Below are positions 50,951-61,985 of a stretch of 64,000 bases of DNA, piece after piece. The notes beneath the pieces were generated by a model. The model saw nothing but the letters and a program-made list of their open reading frames with translations, was not told where the DNA came from and did no database searches. The DNA is from Diplonema papillatum. Its lineage: Eukaryota; Euglenozoa; Diplonemea; Diplonemida; Diplonemidae. Location of the stretch: the NCBI GenBank assembly GCA_030068145.1, contig JAPJBO010000278.1:1-64000 (forward strand), written 5' to 3'. The translations under genes were made by a program, and so were the position numbers. Positions within the stretch are counted from its first letter, which is position 1; each line of letters starts with the position of its first letter.

Positions 50951-53646
50951 CGGGTAGGTATACGGTGTAGTGAAAGCACCGCTAAACACTTTTCACTGAG
51001 GGAGTTGATGCACCACGAAAGTCGATTAGAGAACTTCACGCAGCCTTCAGGGTGTGGTTGGTTCAAAAATGAGTTCAATTGCGCTAGTGCTACAACGCGA
51101 CAATCCGTTCTACAACACATCGCAGGTTAACACACGGACAGTGTCGGGAAGTGTTGTTGTGTAGCACGCACTTCTTCCTCGACATGGGATCGAGAGTCAG
51201 TAACCCGGATTGAGAGATGAGCTTTTTCGAGCACAACACTCAACTGTGAACGAATCCTGCATTTCCGTGGTCTCGCCTTCGGTCAACGTTACGACACGTA
51301 GGCCTCTTTTCCTTTTCGAATTCCGTCGTCAAAAGCGGTACGAGAAAAGGCTTTTTTTTTTTTTTTCGATAGTGGAGGACCGGTGCTATTTATAAAGGTG
51401 TGTGGGGGGGCTTTTCTTTTTCTTTTTTGTGTCGAAAAGGGAACGTATTGAATAAAAAGGGGGAAAATGGACGGAAAAGCAAAAAAAAATGGACATGAAC
51501 ACGGTTTGAAAACAAAGAAATTCAACGGAAAACCGGATCAAAATAAAAGGTGGGAAGGGAAGTTCGGGAGAATACTGCAGTTCGGGTTCTCTCTTTCCTT
51601 TGTTGTAGTTGTTGTCTGCGCGGTCCAATCATGGGTGAACTCACGATACCATTATTTGGCACGACGTCTCTTCTCTTTCGCGTGAAGCGCGTTTTGTGCC
51701 GAGTTATTTTTCTTTCTTTCGACCGCAGCGCTCTGGCTCAGACGGCCCTCTTAGGTTGCCCTCGAACACTCTTCCCCACGTGCTTCTCCCGTTAGGTAGT
51801 GTATGGCTTCAAATCCACGTAGCTTCCCGTTTGGTAGTGCGAGAATGGCGAATGGATGCGGGTATTACCAGAACAGCGGAGAACGGAGCCAGCTGTCGCA
51901 GTGGAGGAATGGAGAGGCTCACACACACGCAAACACACCGAACAAGCTGGCTTGAGCGCCTTCGGCGCGTCAAGTTGGAATCCTTACGCTTCTGAGCGAA
52001 CTCCTCATATCCACTCGCCAAAAGCGAGGTTGGAGGGGTAAAGCAAAAAGTGACAAACGCAGGCCCCACCGTTTGCCCCCTTTTTGTACTCCACAAAACA
52101 CACACCCACACGCGCAACCGTGTTCAAAGGGGTGCCACGGACCCGCAACACATGTACAACGCGGTTTGCCTCCATCGCATGACAATCATCAACATGTTGG
52201 TATCCTCCCACATTTCGTGTCAAAGAGATGTGCGCCGCCCCTGCAACAGGTGTGCGTGTTGGTGTGAGTGAGTGTGTGTGGGTACGATCAAATCCTTTCT
52301 TCTTCATTTCGAGAGGTTCGGCACGCCATCCGCAGAAGAAGGAAAAATAGAACGCAGCGTTGGTGTTTGTGCACCTGACCTGGCAGCCGCAGATTGTACA
52401 CGCAGCAGGCACACACTTTCCAAGCGGAAACTTCGACTTGTTGCACAGGTTCCATCGCAAGTAAGGAGGGCGCGGAGGTTGGCAGCTCTGTATAACACAG
52501 CAGGCCTTCTCTTCTCTCTTCAGGTGTCGAGCATTGCTTCCAGAAACTGGGACCTTCAATCTGGGAGGGAAACTTCTTTCGACGGCGCGCAACTCGCTAC
52601 TGGGGGGGGGCTGTGTTACTGTTCACGGGATCTTTGTACTAACGGAGTAGATTAGTGTTAAGTTTAAGTATTCAACTTCTTTGTTGGACGTTGCTTGCGT
52701 AGTGCGCTACTAGTCATTTGACTGCATGTTCTTCAACTTCTGTCAATGGCGCGGCGTGTCCTTGTCAGCATTAACCGGAAAATGCCTGTTAACCCGCCCG
52801 TCCCCACAGTATTTTAGAGTGCGCTCTCATTTCCTGTGTGTCCCGTTGTGCCAGATCTGATTGGGAACATGCGTTTTCGGGATTTCGTGTCTCCCCTAGC
52901 CTTTCTTCCGTCAGCCGGCCTCGAAGGTCTGCACGCGCACAGGGCAAGAAACAAGTACTTCTATTGCCCTGCGTGCTTAGGGTTCATTGTCGAGCTCAAG
53001 TTTACTCTCAAGACAGGTGAGTACTACTCGTGTGCTTCGACCTGTCTCGGTTGGTTGACTTTCACTTTCGTTTCTGACAATACACAAAAAGAAGGTAGCC
53101 GCGTTGCGACGGCGCAGGTGTTTTTTGTGGTACCGTCGATCCCGAGGGACGATCAGTTTGGTGTCCTTTTTTTTTTTTTTTTTTTTGGTGTTGTTTTTTG
53201 CTCCGAACAAACGGGTATCAGCTGTTCCGCAACCCTCAAAAAAAAACTTCCCGAAATCGTATGCCGCGCAGCGTTTTCCTGAGAGGCGCCAGATTTCGCT
53301 GTTTTCCTCCTGCTCGTCTGCTGTTGGCGGGCAACCCCGCCGCCCTTTCCTCCAACGACATGGCAGTGGCTTGTTTCCCGTTGCAAGAACTGGGTAGGAT
53401 ACCGATATCGGCGCACCCATCCATACCACCTAGTAGTTGAGGATGCCGGTAGCATAGCATACTACGGAGTAAACCAGCATGAGCATACAGACGTATACAT
53501 GCACCTACGTATGTAGAATTGTAGATGCATTGCATCGCATAGTGATGTGCTACCACTAGCACCACAGCTGCTGACCAGTGGCATCAGAAAACCTCATCTC
53601 TCCCCCATCCAGGTGGTAGCGCCACCTTGGATGCGGGCATCTGCAC
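50951..53646. other. No confident gene
   Basis: Short overlapping frames only. The frame at 52836-53020 (+) ends at a strong donor-like CAG-GTGAGT (about 53013-53021), so an exon there is possible but unsupported otherwise. Homopolymer T runs lie at about 51350-51366 and 53168-53186. Confidence 0.35.
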
Positions 53647-53792
53647 CTTCGTACCACCGGCACCCTCTGTGGTGCTCCCAGGTTGCAACATGGTGATTGA
53701 TATCTAAAGCCCGCACCCACGCGGTGTTGACTGTGGCTGGTCTTTGGAAGGGCTGCCTCGTTTTTACTTTGATCAAACTCACACGAAGCTGA
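53647..53792 (+). repeat. About 150-bp repeat, copy 1
   Basis: TTCGTACCACCGGCACCCTC ... AAAGCCCGCACCCACGCGG ... CTTTGATCAAACTCACAC; the same order is at 56907-57066 with moderate divergence. Confidence 0.75.
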
Positions 53793-54546
53793 CGAGCTGC
53801 TGATGCACCTCGTGGTTGTGAGTACTCAATCACCTCGTAGGTGTGCACACTGCCGCTCGATGTCACGCTTTGCCCGCGCTTGGGATGCCCGATGGCCCGA
53901 TGAACAGATCAACCATCGCCTACTTCTTGTCCTCGGCGCCCGTTGATGCGAATGCAACTCAAGGGCCAGGCTGCTGTGCGAGCGAAGACGAGGACCGGAC
54001 CCTCCCCCGGTCCTCGGACAGCACCTCGTGATGTTCGCATCACAAAACAAAGAAGGCAGTGAAATTGTCGTTACCTTGTCGGGATTCGCTCACGACCGTT
54101 TCCTGCACAATCCTTCACTAAATCCGCGGTTAAAAACCTGGCCTCAGTGGTGCAAGCACCACGCGCTCTTCAAACCCAAAAAACACATTTTCCCCCGGCA
54201 CAACACCCACCGGGCGAAACCGGGAAGCGCTATAGGGAGAGACTACACCCAAGTATCGGTAGCTTGTTTCCGGTATAGACTGTGCCCGGCAGCCCTACTG
54301 AGCGATATCGGTCTTTTTTGTGTTGCTAGCAATGCATTGTCGGTACTAACAACTAGTAGTTGGCAGCGTACTACATGAATTTTACCAAAGCAGGTGAGTT
54401 CCGCTTGTGCGCACAAACAAAACGATTATAGTTCGCTTGAGAATCCGGGGGTTTTTTAGAGTCTCCGTTTTAGAGGATCTTCGAACACTGAAGATGTTGA
54501 CTGCGGAGGAGCAAAGAAAAAAAAAACAAGAGAGAAAAAAAAAAAG

Positions 54547-54700
54547 GACAGGCGCTTCGTTTTGTTTGTGCGTGCCGGTTGATCGACTTCGTTCTTGTCT
54601 TTTATCCTGTTTTCTTGCTGGGGATAAGGAACTTCGACCAACCACTAAACCACGCTTCTTTAGCCTTCACAATACATTGTAGGGCAACCCGCAAGATGGT
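54547..54700 (+). repeat. Dispersed repeat family M, third copy
   Basis: GACAGGCGCTTCGTTTTG to ATTGTAGGGCAACCCGCAAG. It is preceded within 120 bases by module G (54431-54467). Confidence 0.8.
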
Positions 54701-55179
54701 AAAAAACTAAGAAAGAAGGATGGAGGAGGAACATTGCCGGAGTTGGGGCTTGCACTGATAAACGAAGCCATTGTTCTTCGCGTGTACAGGGTATAAACCT
54801 CTCTGGGGGGGGTTTCCTGTATTAGCACTTTTTCGTTGGCTTCGTTTTCTCTTTCATGTGCAACCGTTGTTCCGGAAATGTTCCCGTCAGTACAGATGTA
54901 CTATTAAAAACAAATGATTGCTCTCGCTTTCTCGAAGGCAAAATGTAGGATGGATTGTTCGGTGCTTGAATTGATACGTGCTCGACATGGAGTCCCACAT
55001 CTGGACCGTGTCTCGGTCCTCATCCGCGTGACGCACCGGGCAGCTTCGTGCAGACCACAGGATAGCAATGTGAGTTGGGTTCTGTGGCTATTGGGATGCT
55101 CTGATCGTCGGCCATCCATCGTGGTTTCCAGCCGTACTGAACTTCAGCTTTGTATTTTCTATGCGCAAGGCTGCTTTGT

Positions 55180-55233
55180 TTTAGCGTGAAAATTCGCTTG
55201 AAACTCCGGGGTTTTAAAGTCTCCGGGTGACCT
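55180..55233 (+). repeat. Dispersed module G
   Basis: Core TTCGCTTGARACTCCGG, then TTTTAAAGTCTCCGGGTGAC. Other copies are at 38338-38363, 38807-38832, 54431-54467, 58191-58213 (partial), 58289-58342 and 62311-62378. Confidence 0.7.
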
Positions 55234-56906
55234 TCGTCGTTATGGGAAGATATCCTTGGTGCTCTGAGTGTCGTAAGAGTGGTGGTTACACGAGGTAAGA
55301 GGATCGGTGGGTACCTTAGTTGTTGGTCATTGGTGGTTTCGGCCATTGTCCACGTACCTTACGGTAGGCCCTCCTCAGTATGGTGCCGCAGTACGTGACT
55401 GTCTGTCTTCTTGTTTTGTATGTCGATGCTCTGCGTTCTTCGGATGAACAAACTTATTTCGTTCATATTTGTTGGCGGGTTGTGAGGCGCAGGGAAAGGA
55501 CTCCTTGCGTTGTGTCGAAACATCGGACGACTGTAGAAAGGGAAGAACAAAGAGAAGAAACTTGACTTGTGTTGAGGTGTTCGTGCGGAGACGTCATGCA
55601 CAATCTTGCTTTGACAAAAAAAGAAAGCAGAAACAAGACATATTAAGACAGGAGCAACTTTTCTGATTCCACAATTTTGATGTCGCTGACCCATTGAAGG
55701 TGTTGAGACAAGGCCGGATGACAACTTGATTATATCACTCCTTAACCTACACACCACCGGCTAGGTGGCTGCTGACCATTCTCCATGCTAAAAGAAAGGG
55801 AGGTATCGCTGCCCGTGACAGCCGGATGGTGTGTGACCATGACCGGCCAACAACGATGTTGGCCCCTCACCCCAACAACGATGCGAGAGGGAGAATCGAA
55901 GCGGCGAAACACACCGCCAACGTTGCGGCGCGACCTGCCGGTACCCACACGGCATGTGGAAAACCTGGCGGTGTCCTTGGCTCCGGGGCCTTGGCATTTG
56001 CAGTGCAACAGTGCGGCAGTATGCTCCGGTTCGCCTGAGCGGGGGGCGAGGCTTCATTCGAGCCTTGATATTGAGGAGCACAACCTAAAAAGAGGGGTGT
56101 TTCCGGTCCACTCTGTTTGAAGTAAGGCACGGAAAGGGAACGGCACCCTGTTCGTGATGCAACGAGAGAAAAGAGAAGGGGAGAAATTTTAGTGGGTCGG
56201 GGGAGGGAGGAAGCCGCCAATTGTCAGTGCGAAGTAAGGCCGGTCTTTCAATCGTTGCGTCATCGCCGGCTACGAAGGCAGCAGCCGCGAACCGCACGGG
56301 TGGAAGGGCGGCGGCTGGATCCATTGGCGGAATGCAAGGACGTTGAAGTAGTGGTTAAAGATAAGACAGTGGCGTCACCCGTGGGGTAATCTCAGGGCCG
56401 CCCTGATAAAGCCGTTGAGCAGCGGCTGCCAGCTTCTCCCGGGACACCTCTATGTGTAGTTGGGGTGGACGGGCTTAGGTTGGGTTAGGCTCTCCCGACT
56501 CCCACAACCGTGGTTAGAACAAAATCAAGAGGTCCACATCAAGGCTTCTAAAGGCCAGTCCCTTGAGAAAAGTTGGGCCGCGTCAACAGGTGAAATTTGT
56601 GAGTTCCTACTAAATTAGTGTCTCTCATTGAGACTCAATGCAATTTGCCTTGCTCACCAAGGTCCACCGGGCACAGTCTGGCAGCCACCACTGGCACTGG
56701 CCTGTGTGACCGGGTCGATGTACAACGGTCCAAGTGTAGTAGTACTACACTTCTACTGCAGTAGAACTGTAGTACGGACAGTAAGACTCTGACTCTGAGT
56801 AACGGACGACCGATAACCAGTCAACTATTCCCTGCAGTATTCGCATGCTCCCGAGGAAAAGAACGGCGGGCGAGCTTTTACAGAAAACGAACGCCGTAAG
56901 GCGGCC

Positions 56907-57066
56907 TTTGTACTACCGACACCCTCTGGGTGCTTCCAGGTTACGCGCAATCGGGGGTTTGAAACACGATGAGTGATATCAAAAGCCCGCACCCACGCGG
57001 CGTTGACTGTGGCTGTCTTTGTAAGGGCTGTCTTGAGGGTACTTTGATCAAACTCACACTAAGCTG
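56907..57066 (+). repeat. About 150-bp repeat, copy 2
   Basis: Diverged partner of 53647-53792, with a short insertion (GGGGGTTTGAAACACG) absent from copy 1. Confidence 0.75.
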
Positions 57067-58290
57067 AAACTCTCTGCGTGGATCACAGGAGGTAAACTGA
57101 ACCGGCGATGAAATCTTTCGACGTGCTGCAAGTTCGCAGAATCTGTCTCCACTTCAGGACGGATCGGGCCGGTGAGCAGAGCATGCGTGTACCGAGGAAA
57201 GCCTGCTACACGGGAAGCCGAGCTGCACGTGTTCGGCGGTGCTGCGGAGCTTCAGGCCTATTGGTCAAGTGGCTACCGGTTTCCCGAACTAAAACATCAA
57301 GGCGTGGCGCACCTTGGGGCTTGGCGCTTGCGCCGAATACAAGCTCGCAGAGACGGTTAGCCGCAGACGGGGTTGTAGCACTGTGCTGCCTTCGACTCAA
57401 GCTTTGCAAGCTGTGGTAGACCGTCACGTTCTTGACCGGTCGTCTTCTTGTCTTCGCAACCCTCGCCCACGGATATTGCTTACTCACGCCTTCAAAGGAT
57501 ATGTATGCCTTTGAATAATAAGTTCATTTATTATTTCCTTGTCGTGTGCTATTTACTTCTTTTACTTTTTCCCCTGGCACGTGAGCTCCCTACTTCCCAA
57601 GCAAAAGACCGGAGCTTCGGTCCGGAAAAAATCCCCCCAAGTTTCCCTGACAACCTTTTGTCTGGAGCGAGAGTGGAAGTTGCGACCTCCTTCGGGGGGA
57701 TTGCAAGAACGTGCTTGGAATGGGTATGTGCTCAACACCGCACTGGTCCCGTCTGCGCCGTGTTTCGGTCCTTAAAGCCCCGGACACGTAAGGCGGACCA
57801 TCATCAGCGCGGAACCTGACTGAGTGTCTGAAGACAGGACTGCTGGTGTGTTAACGGCGGCTGTTCGTAGCTCGTCACAGCCTGGGACCACCCGTGCGAT
57901 TCCGTAACGGGGAGGAGGCCCTACAACCGTGTCTGAGCAATCAGTTAAAAAACTCAGGGTCGCGAAATGCTTGGGGGGGGGGGGGGGGGGGGGGGTGGGG
58001 GGGGGGGGGGCCTTTTGAGAACCCTTTTAGGGTCTGGGCCCATTTGAGGTCCTGTTTGGGCACTTTCTGAGGCTAGGCTCATTTCGAGGTCATTTCGGAG
58101 GTTTGTATGGTTCCCACCGGTGTCCTTTTGGGGCGAGGTTATAGTCAGCCCTTTTCTGGACTATAGATTTTCTGGTCATTTAAGGGTGGTTCTAGAGTCT
58201 CTCCGGGTGACATTCGGTTGAATGGGCTCCTTCGTTGTTTGCAACGCGTGTACTGGTGAGTACCGTTGCGGTTCAAAGGAGAACCTCTTT
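57067..58290. other. No confident gene; very long G run
   Basis: 57973-58010 is 23 G, one T, 14 G. Frames at 57108-57419 (+) and 57206-57487 (-) overlap and show no motif. Confidence 0.4.
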
Positions 58291-58547
58291 TAGGGTTAAA
58301 GTTCGCTTGAAATTCCGGTGTTTTAGAGTCTCCGTGTGACCGTTGATGGATGGGTTCTCTTAGAGCAAGAAAGGGCTATAATATTATGGTTACGGGGTTG
58401 TATATTTGGTGCACGCTTTCGTTGTGGGTTATGGCTAGCCATGTCCGGGACTGTTTGTGACCGACACCTTTTGTTGGAGTGAGTCCTGTATGTGGTAGCC
58501 TGAAATACGAAATGGGTATCGCTAGTGCGCGCAATAAAAAAAGCCTC

Positions 58548-58567
58548 GGGGGGGGGGGGGGGGGGGG
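58548..58567 (+). repeat. 20-G homopolymer
   Basis: Twenty consecutive G, the second such run within 600 bases. Both could form G-quadruplexes. Confidence 0.9.
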
Positions 58568-58997
58568 CCGCCTGGACTGCTGATGTTGACAGGCAGGAGA
58601 CTAGAAAATCGGTCTTCTTTTCATCAAACCTTCTCGGACCCTGAATTTCAAACAGAGCATCGATCGGGTTTGTGTGATCTTTGCACCGCCACATTCTCCA
58701 AATACCCCAGATTTCGCCGGTGTCCCCGTGAGGGTAGGAGGTGTCAGTCAAAGCTGGTGAAGCTTCGACGCCGCCCACCCACGTGAAACAATACAGCTAC
58801 AAATGGGTCTTTTGTGGAGCTTTTTCGTTCACCGCCCGTGTTTCATGCGGGCTTCCGCATTACTTCCCGTGATAATATGTACAATTTGCGACCTCCTCGA
58901 GTATTTACTACAACAAGCAGGTGCTTTCCAGTGCTCCCGCTAACAAAAAAGTGCGAGGAATTCCTCAAAAAAAAAGAGACTCGAAAAAAGAGGGTGG

Positions 58998-59019
58998 GGA
59001 ATTCCTCATGAGGAATTCC
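58998..59019. repeat. 22-bp perfect palindrome
   Basis: GGAATTCCTCATGAGGAATT followed by CC; a further half copy (CATGAATTCCTC) follows directly. Confidence 0.85.
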
Positions 59020-59510
59020 TCATGAATTCCTCACCTTTTTCCCGTTGGTGGTATCGTGTAGCCAAAGCACTGCCTCACAGTCTCGTGGGCTGGCGGGCAG
59101 AAGTCTGGGGCTGCCACGGGGGCTGGAGCCGACAAAGAGAGAGTCGAGGATCAGAAGCAGCCCCGGATTACTTGACAGATTCTCTCCCAGTCGACACAAC
59201 TGCCTTGTTCCACGTGATCTCTGGTCTGCGTCTACTCGTGCCAATGATTTTCAAGCACACAGTATCGAGTGGTGATTGAATTTGAAATGGGCTGTTGCCT
59301 CCAGGAATGTGCAGTGTTTTTGTGACAAACAGACTGAGAAGTGCAAACTTTCTCCACCTGTACCGTACCGCAAAGCCCCCCGGACCCTCCCTGGAGAAAA
59401 GCTTCTCGGTCTCAGAGCGGCAAAAGAAAGTTGGTCGGGAAACCAAGGCAAAAACGAAGCTAATAACCTGCACAACACGGGGGTAAAAATTTTGGGGGAC
59501 ACCAAAAAAA

Positions 59511-59676
59511 GACAGGCGCTTCGTTTTGTTTGTGCGTGCCGGTTGATCGTTTTCCCACTTGTATTTACCCTGTGTGTATTCAGGTAAGGAATTCTGATCA
59601 ACCACCAAAACACGCTGCCTACGTCTTTTTAGCCTGCACAATACATTGAAGGGCAACCCACAAGATTGTTAGCACT
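59511..59676 (+). repeat. Dispersed repeat family M, fourth copy
   Basis: The fullest copy: GACAGGCGCTTCGTTTTG, TATTCAGGTAAGGAATTCTG and ACATTGAAGGGCAACCCACA in order. Confidence 0.85.
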
Positions 59677-60606
59677 AAAAAACAAGGCCCAAACAGGTTT
59701 TTGAATTCCTCACCAAAAGTGAGGTTAGCGGGGGCACTGGTGCCTTCCAAAAAAAAAAAAAAAAAAAAACGATACGCGGCGTAGCTGCTCCGACTCCGAA
59801 TGGAAGGGAGGACATATGGGTAGAGGTGCAAATACAATACAAACCCCATCTGATTTGTTCTTCGCTTACACCCGCGTGTGTTGTTTTCTCACAGGACTTA
59901 TTCCTCTATTGTTTTTAGAGTGAAAGATGTTTTTTGTGTGTGTAGGGGTAAACCCGCATGACGTCCATTCAACACGTGTTCGCACTTGGGATTCCTTCAG
60001 TTCTTTGTCTGGCAGCTTCGTCGAGCATTTCTCTCCAAGCTGGCGCGTATCCAGTAGAAGCAGTAGTCATCCTAATCCGGGAACAAGTGGAACAGGGAGA
60101 AGAACTGCGTAGTTTTGTTTTATTCTTTTACTTGTTAGTTGTCGACAACTTGTTTTGTGTTGAGGTGTCATTCAGATGTAAATCTAAAGCCGCCCACGTC
60201 AAATTTTGTTAAGCAGCGGCTGCCAAAACTTGCCGTGACACCTATGATCAAAGTAAGTAGGAAAGGAGAAAGGTTGTTTAAAAAAAAGAAATGGGGGTAG
60301 GTGATATTTTTTCGACCCTCGTAGGGGGGCTCGAACGGAGCAATCTTTACAAACAAACCAGTGACTTAAGGTGGCCGCTTGAACCAATCCGAGCGCACAC
60401 AGCAGCAGTGACGCGTCGACAGTATTGCACTTCAGGATGGGGCTGCCGTCATGAGCGTCGACGGCGCGTATTCAAAAAAAAACAAAAGACCTATAATTAG
60501 ACGCGTCACTGGCCAACCACGAATAACAGCGTGGTCGCAAGGAAACGCCGTGGACGGCCCGTGACGCGTTCTCATTTCCTCTAACATTGCATGTTTGGTA
60601 AAAAAC

Positions 60607-60745
60607 TTTGTTTGTGCGTGCCGGTTGATCGTTTCCCACTTGTATACCCCTGTGTCATTTGAAATTCTGATCACCACCAAAACACGCTGTCTACGTCTTC
60701 TTAGCCTGCACAATACATTGAAGGGCAACCCGCAAGATTGTTAGT
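60607..60745 (+). repeat. Dispersed repeat family M, fifth copy
   Basis: It starts inside the element at TTTGTTTGTGCGTGCCGG, lacks the GGTAAGG segment and ends ACATTGAAGGGCAACCCGCA. Confidence 0.8.
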
Positions 60746-60924
60746 AGTTCGCGATGAACGGCAGGTACGTCCCTTTTGTTTGTGCACGTCCTTCAAACCT
60801 GTTTGTTGTTCATCTAACGGGAGCGAGGATAGTACGCTGCCATCGATCGGTTCTGTTCTTGACGAGAATTGCACTTGTTAGACAAAAAAATACTCGAGGG
60901 GCTGCCTTGTGCTTACTTCGAAGG

Positions 60925-61105
60925 AGGCTAGAGGGGGAGAAACAATACAACTACAAAGTGGGTCTTTTTTGTTGAACGCTTACGCCCGCCACTAAACCCA
61001 GATTCACCTGTGTTTCGTGTGGGCTACAGAACATTTACCTCCTTTGATCTTTTGCAGCTGGCAGCCTCCTCAAGTATTCCCTACAAAGCAGGTGCTTATA
61101 CAAAA
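60925..61105 (+). repeat. Dispersed repeat with AGAAACAATACAACTACAAA
   Basis: The block GAAACAATACAACTACAAA-GGGTCTTTT-ACGCCCGCCACTAAACCC-GTGTTTC-CCTCAAGTATTCCCTACAA-GCAGGTGCTT is repeated at 58786-58925 and, for its first half, at 63858-63955. A related fragment of its last part is at about 60010-60050. Confidence 0.7.
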
Positions 61106-61521
61106 AAAAAAAAAGCCTCCGCCGGACTCCTGTTCACTCGTCCCTGGGAGAAATGCTCGCGATTCGCGGCTTTGGTTGAATGGGTATGCTATTCCGAAGC
61201 AGTTGGGCAGTAGATTTCAGTGTACCTCCCTAAGAACACATCTCAGTATGTAGGCCCTGTTGGGAGGAAAGTCTTAGGTTTGCGAGCGGGAGAGTTTCTG
61301 AGGCTGGACTCTGCTGTGCAGAAGCCCGTCCTCCCCCCTAATACATGCACTTTGCGGCTGCCTCGGAGTCTTCCCGACGAAGCTTAACAACGGGGATTAT
61401 AATACCCCATTCAGTGGGGTGAGAACGTCAACGACGGAAACAAGAAGCTGTCTATCGGGAGCGTCCCGATGAACTAATTCCGCCACTTCGCAGGGCATCC
61501 GACACGGTTATTCCTCTCTTG

Positions 61522-61556
<35 letters not shown>

Positions 61557-61716
61557 GTAACTGAGGGGGGAAATGCATGACGCACGACCACAAGCCGGAC
61601 CAAACTTGTGAGTGTGGGACTGTCCGTTTTTCCGTCGGGACTTACCCACTAAAACCACCTTTTTTTTTTTTGCAGCGGGAATCTTCTGTCCTGAAACTCC
61701 GGGTTGCTTTCGTTGG

Positions 61717-61985
61717 ATGTACGCAGTCCAGCCGCAGAAGCTGGAGTTAAAGAGTGTGCCCGAGTCACACCCGAAAAGCGGGTGTACTACGACCAAAACG
61801 CGTGTAGATCCACATCGAAAAGCGGGTGTACTACGACCAAAACGCGTGTAGATCCACATCGAAAAGCGGGTGTACTACGACCAAAACGCGTGGAAATCCA
61901 CATCGAAAAGCGGGTGTGACACCCGCTTTTTAACTCTAACTCCAGCTTTAAATCCAATTTCTGAGGCTGAACTTCATCGTGTACA
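61717..61985. repeat. Fold-back element with internal 44-bp tandem repeat
   Basis: Left arm CAGCCGCAGAAGCTGGAGTT (from about 61729) is inverted on the right (TCCAGC...TTCTGAGGCTGAAC, ending about 61975). Between them are three copies of a 44-bp unit starting CGAAAAGCGGGTGTACTACG at 61772, 61816 and 61860, ending in the hairpin AAAAGCGGGTGT-G-ACACCCGCTTTT (61906-61930). A solo arm (GTGCAGCCTCAGAAGCTCGA) is at 63475-63495. Confidence 0.8.
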
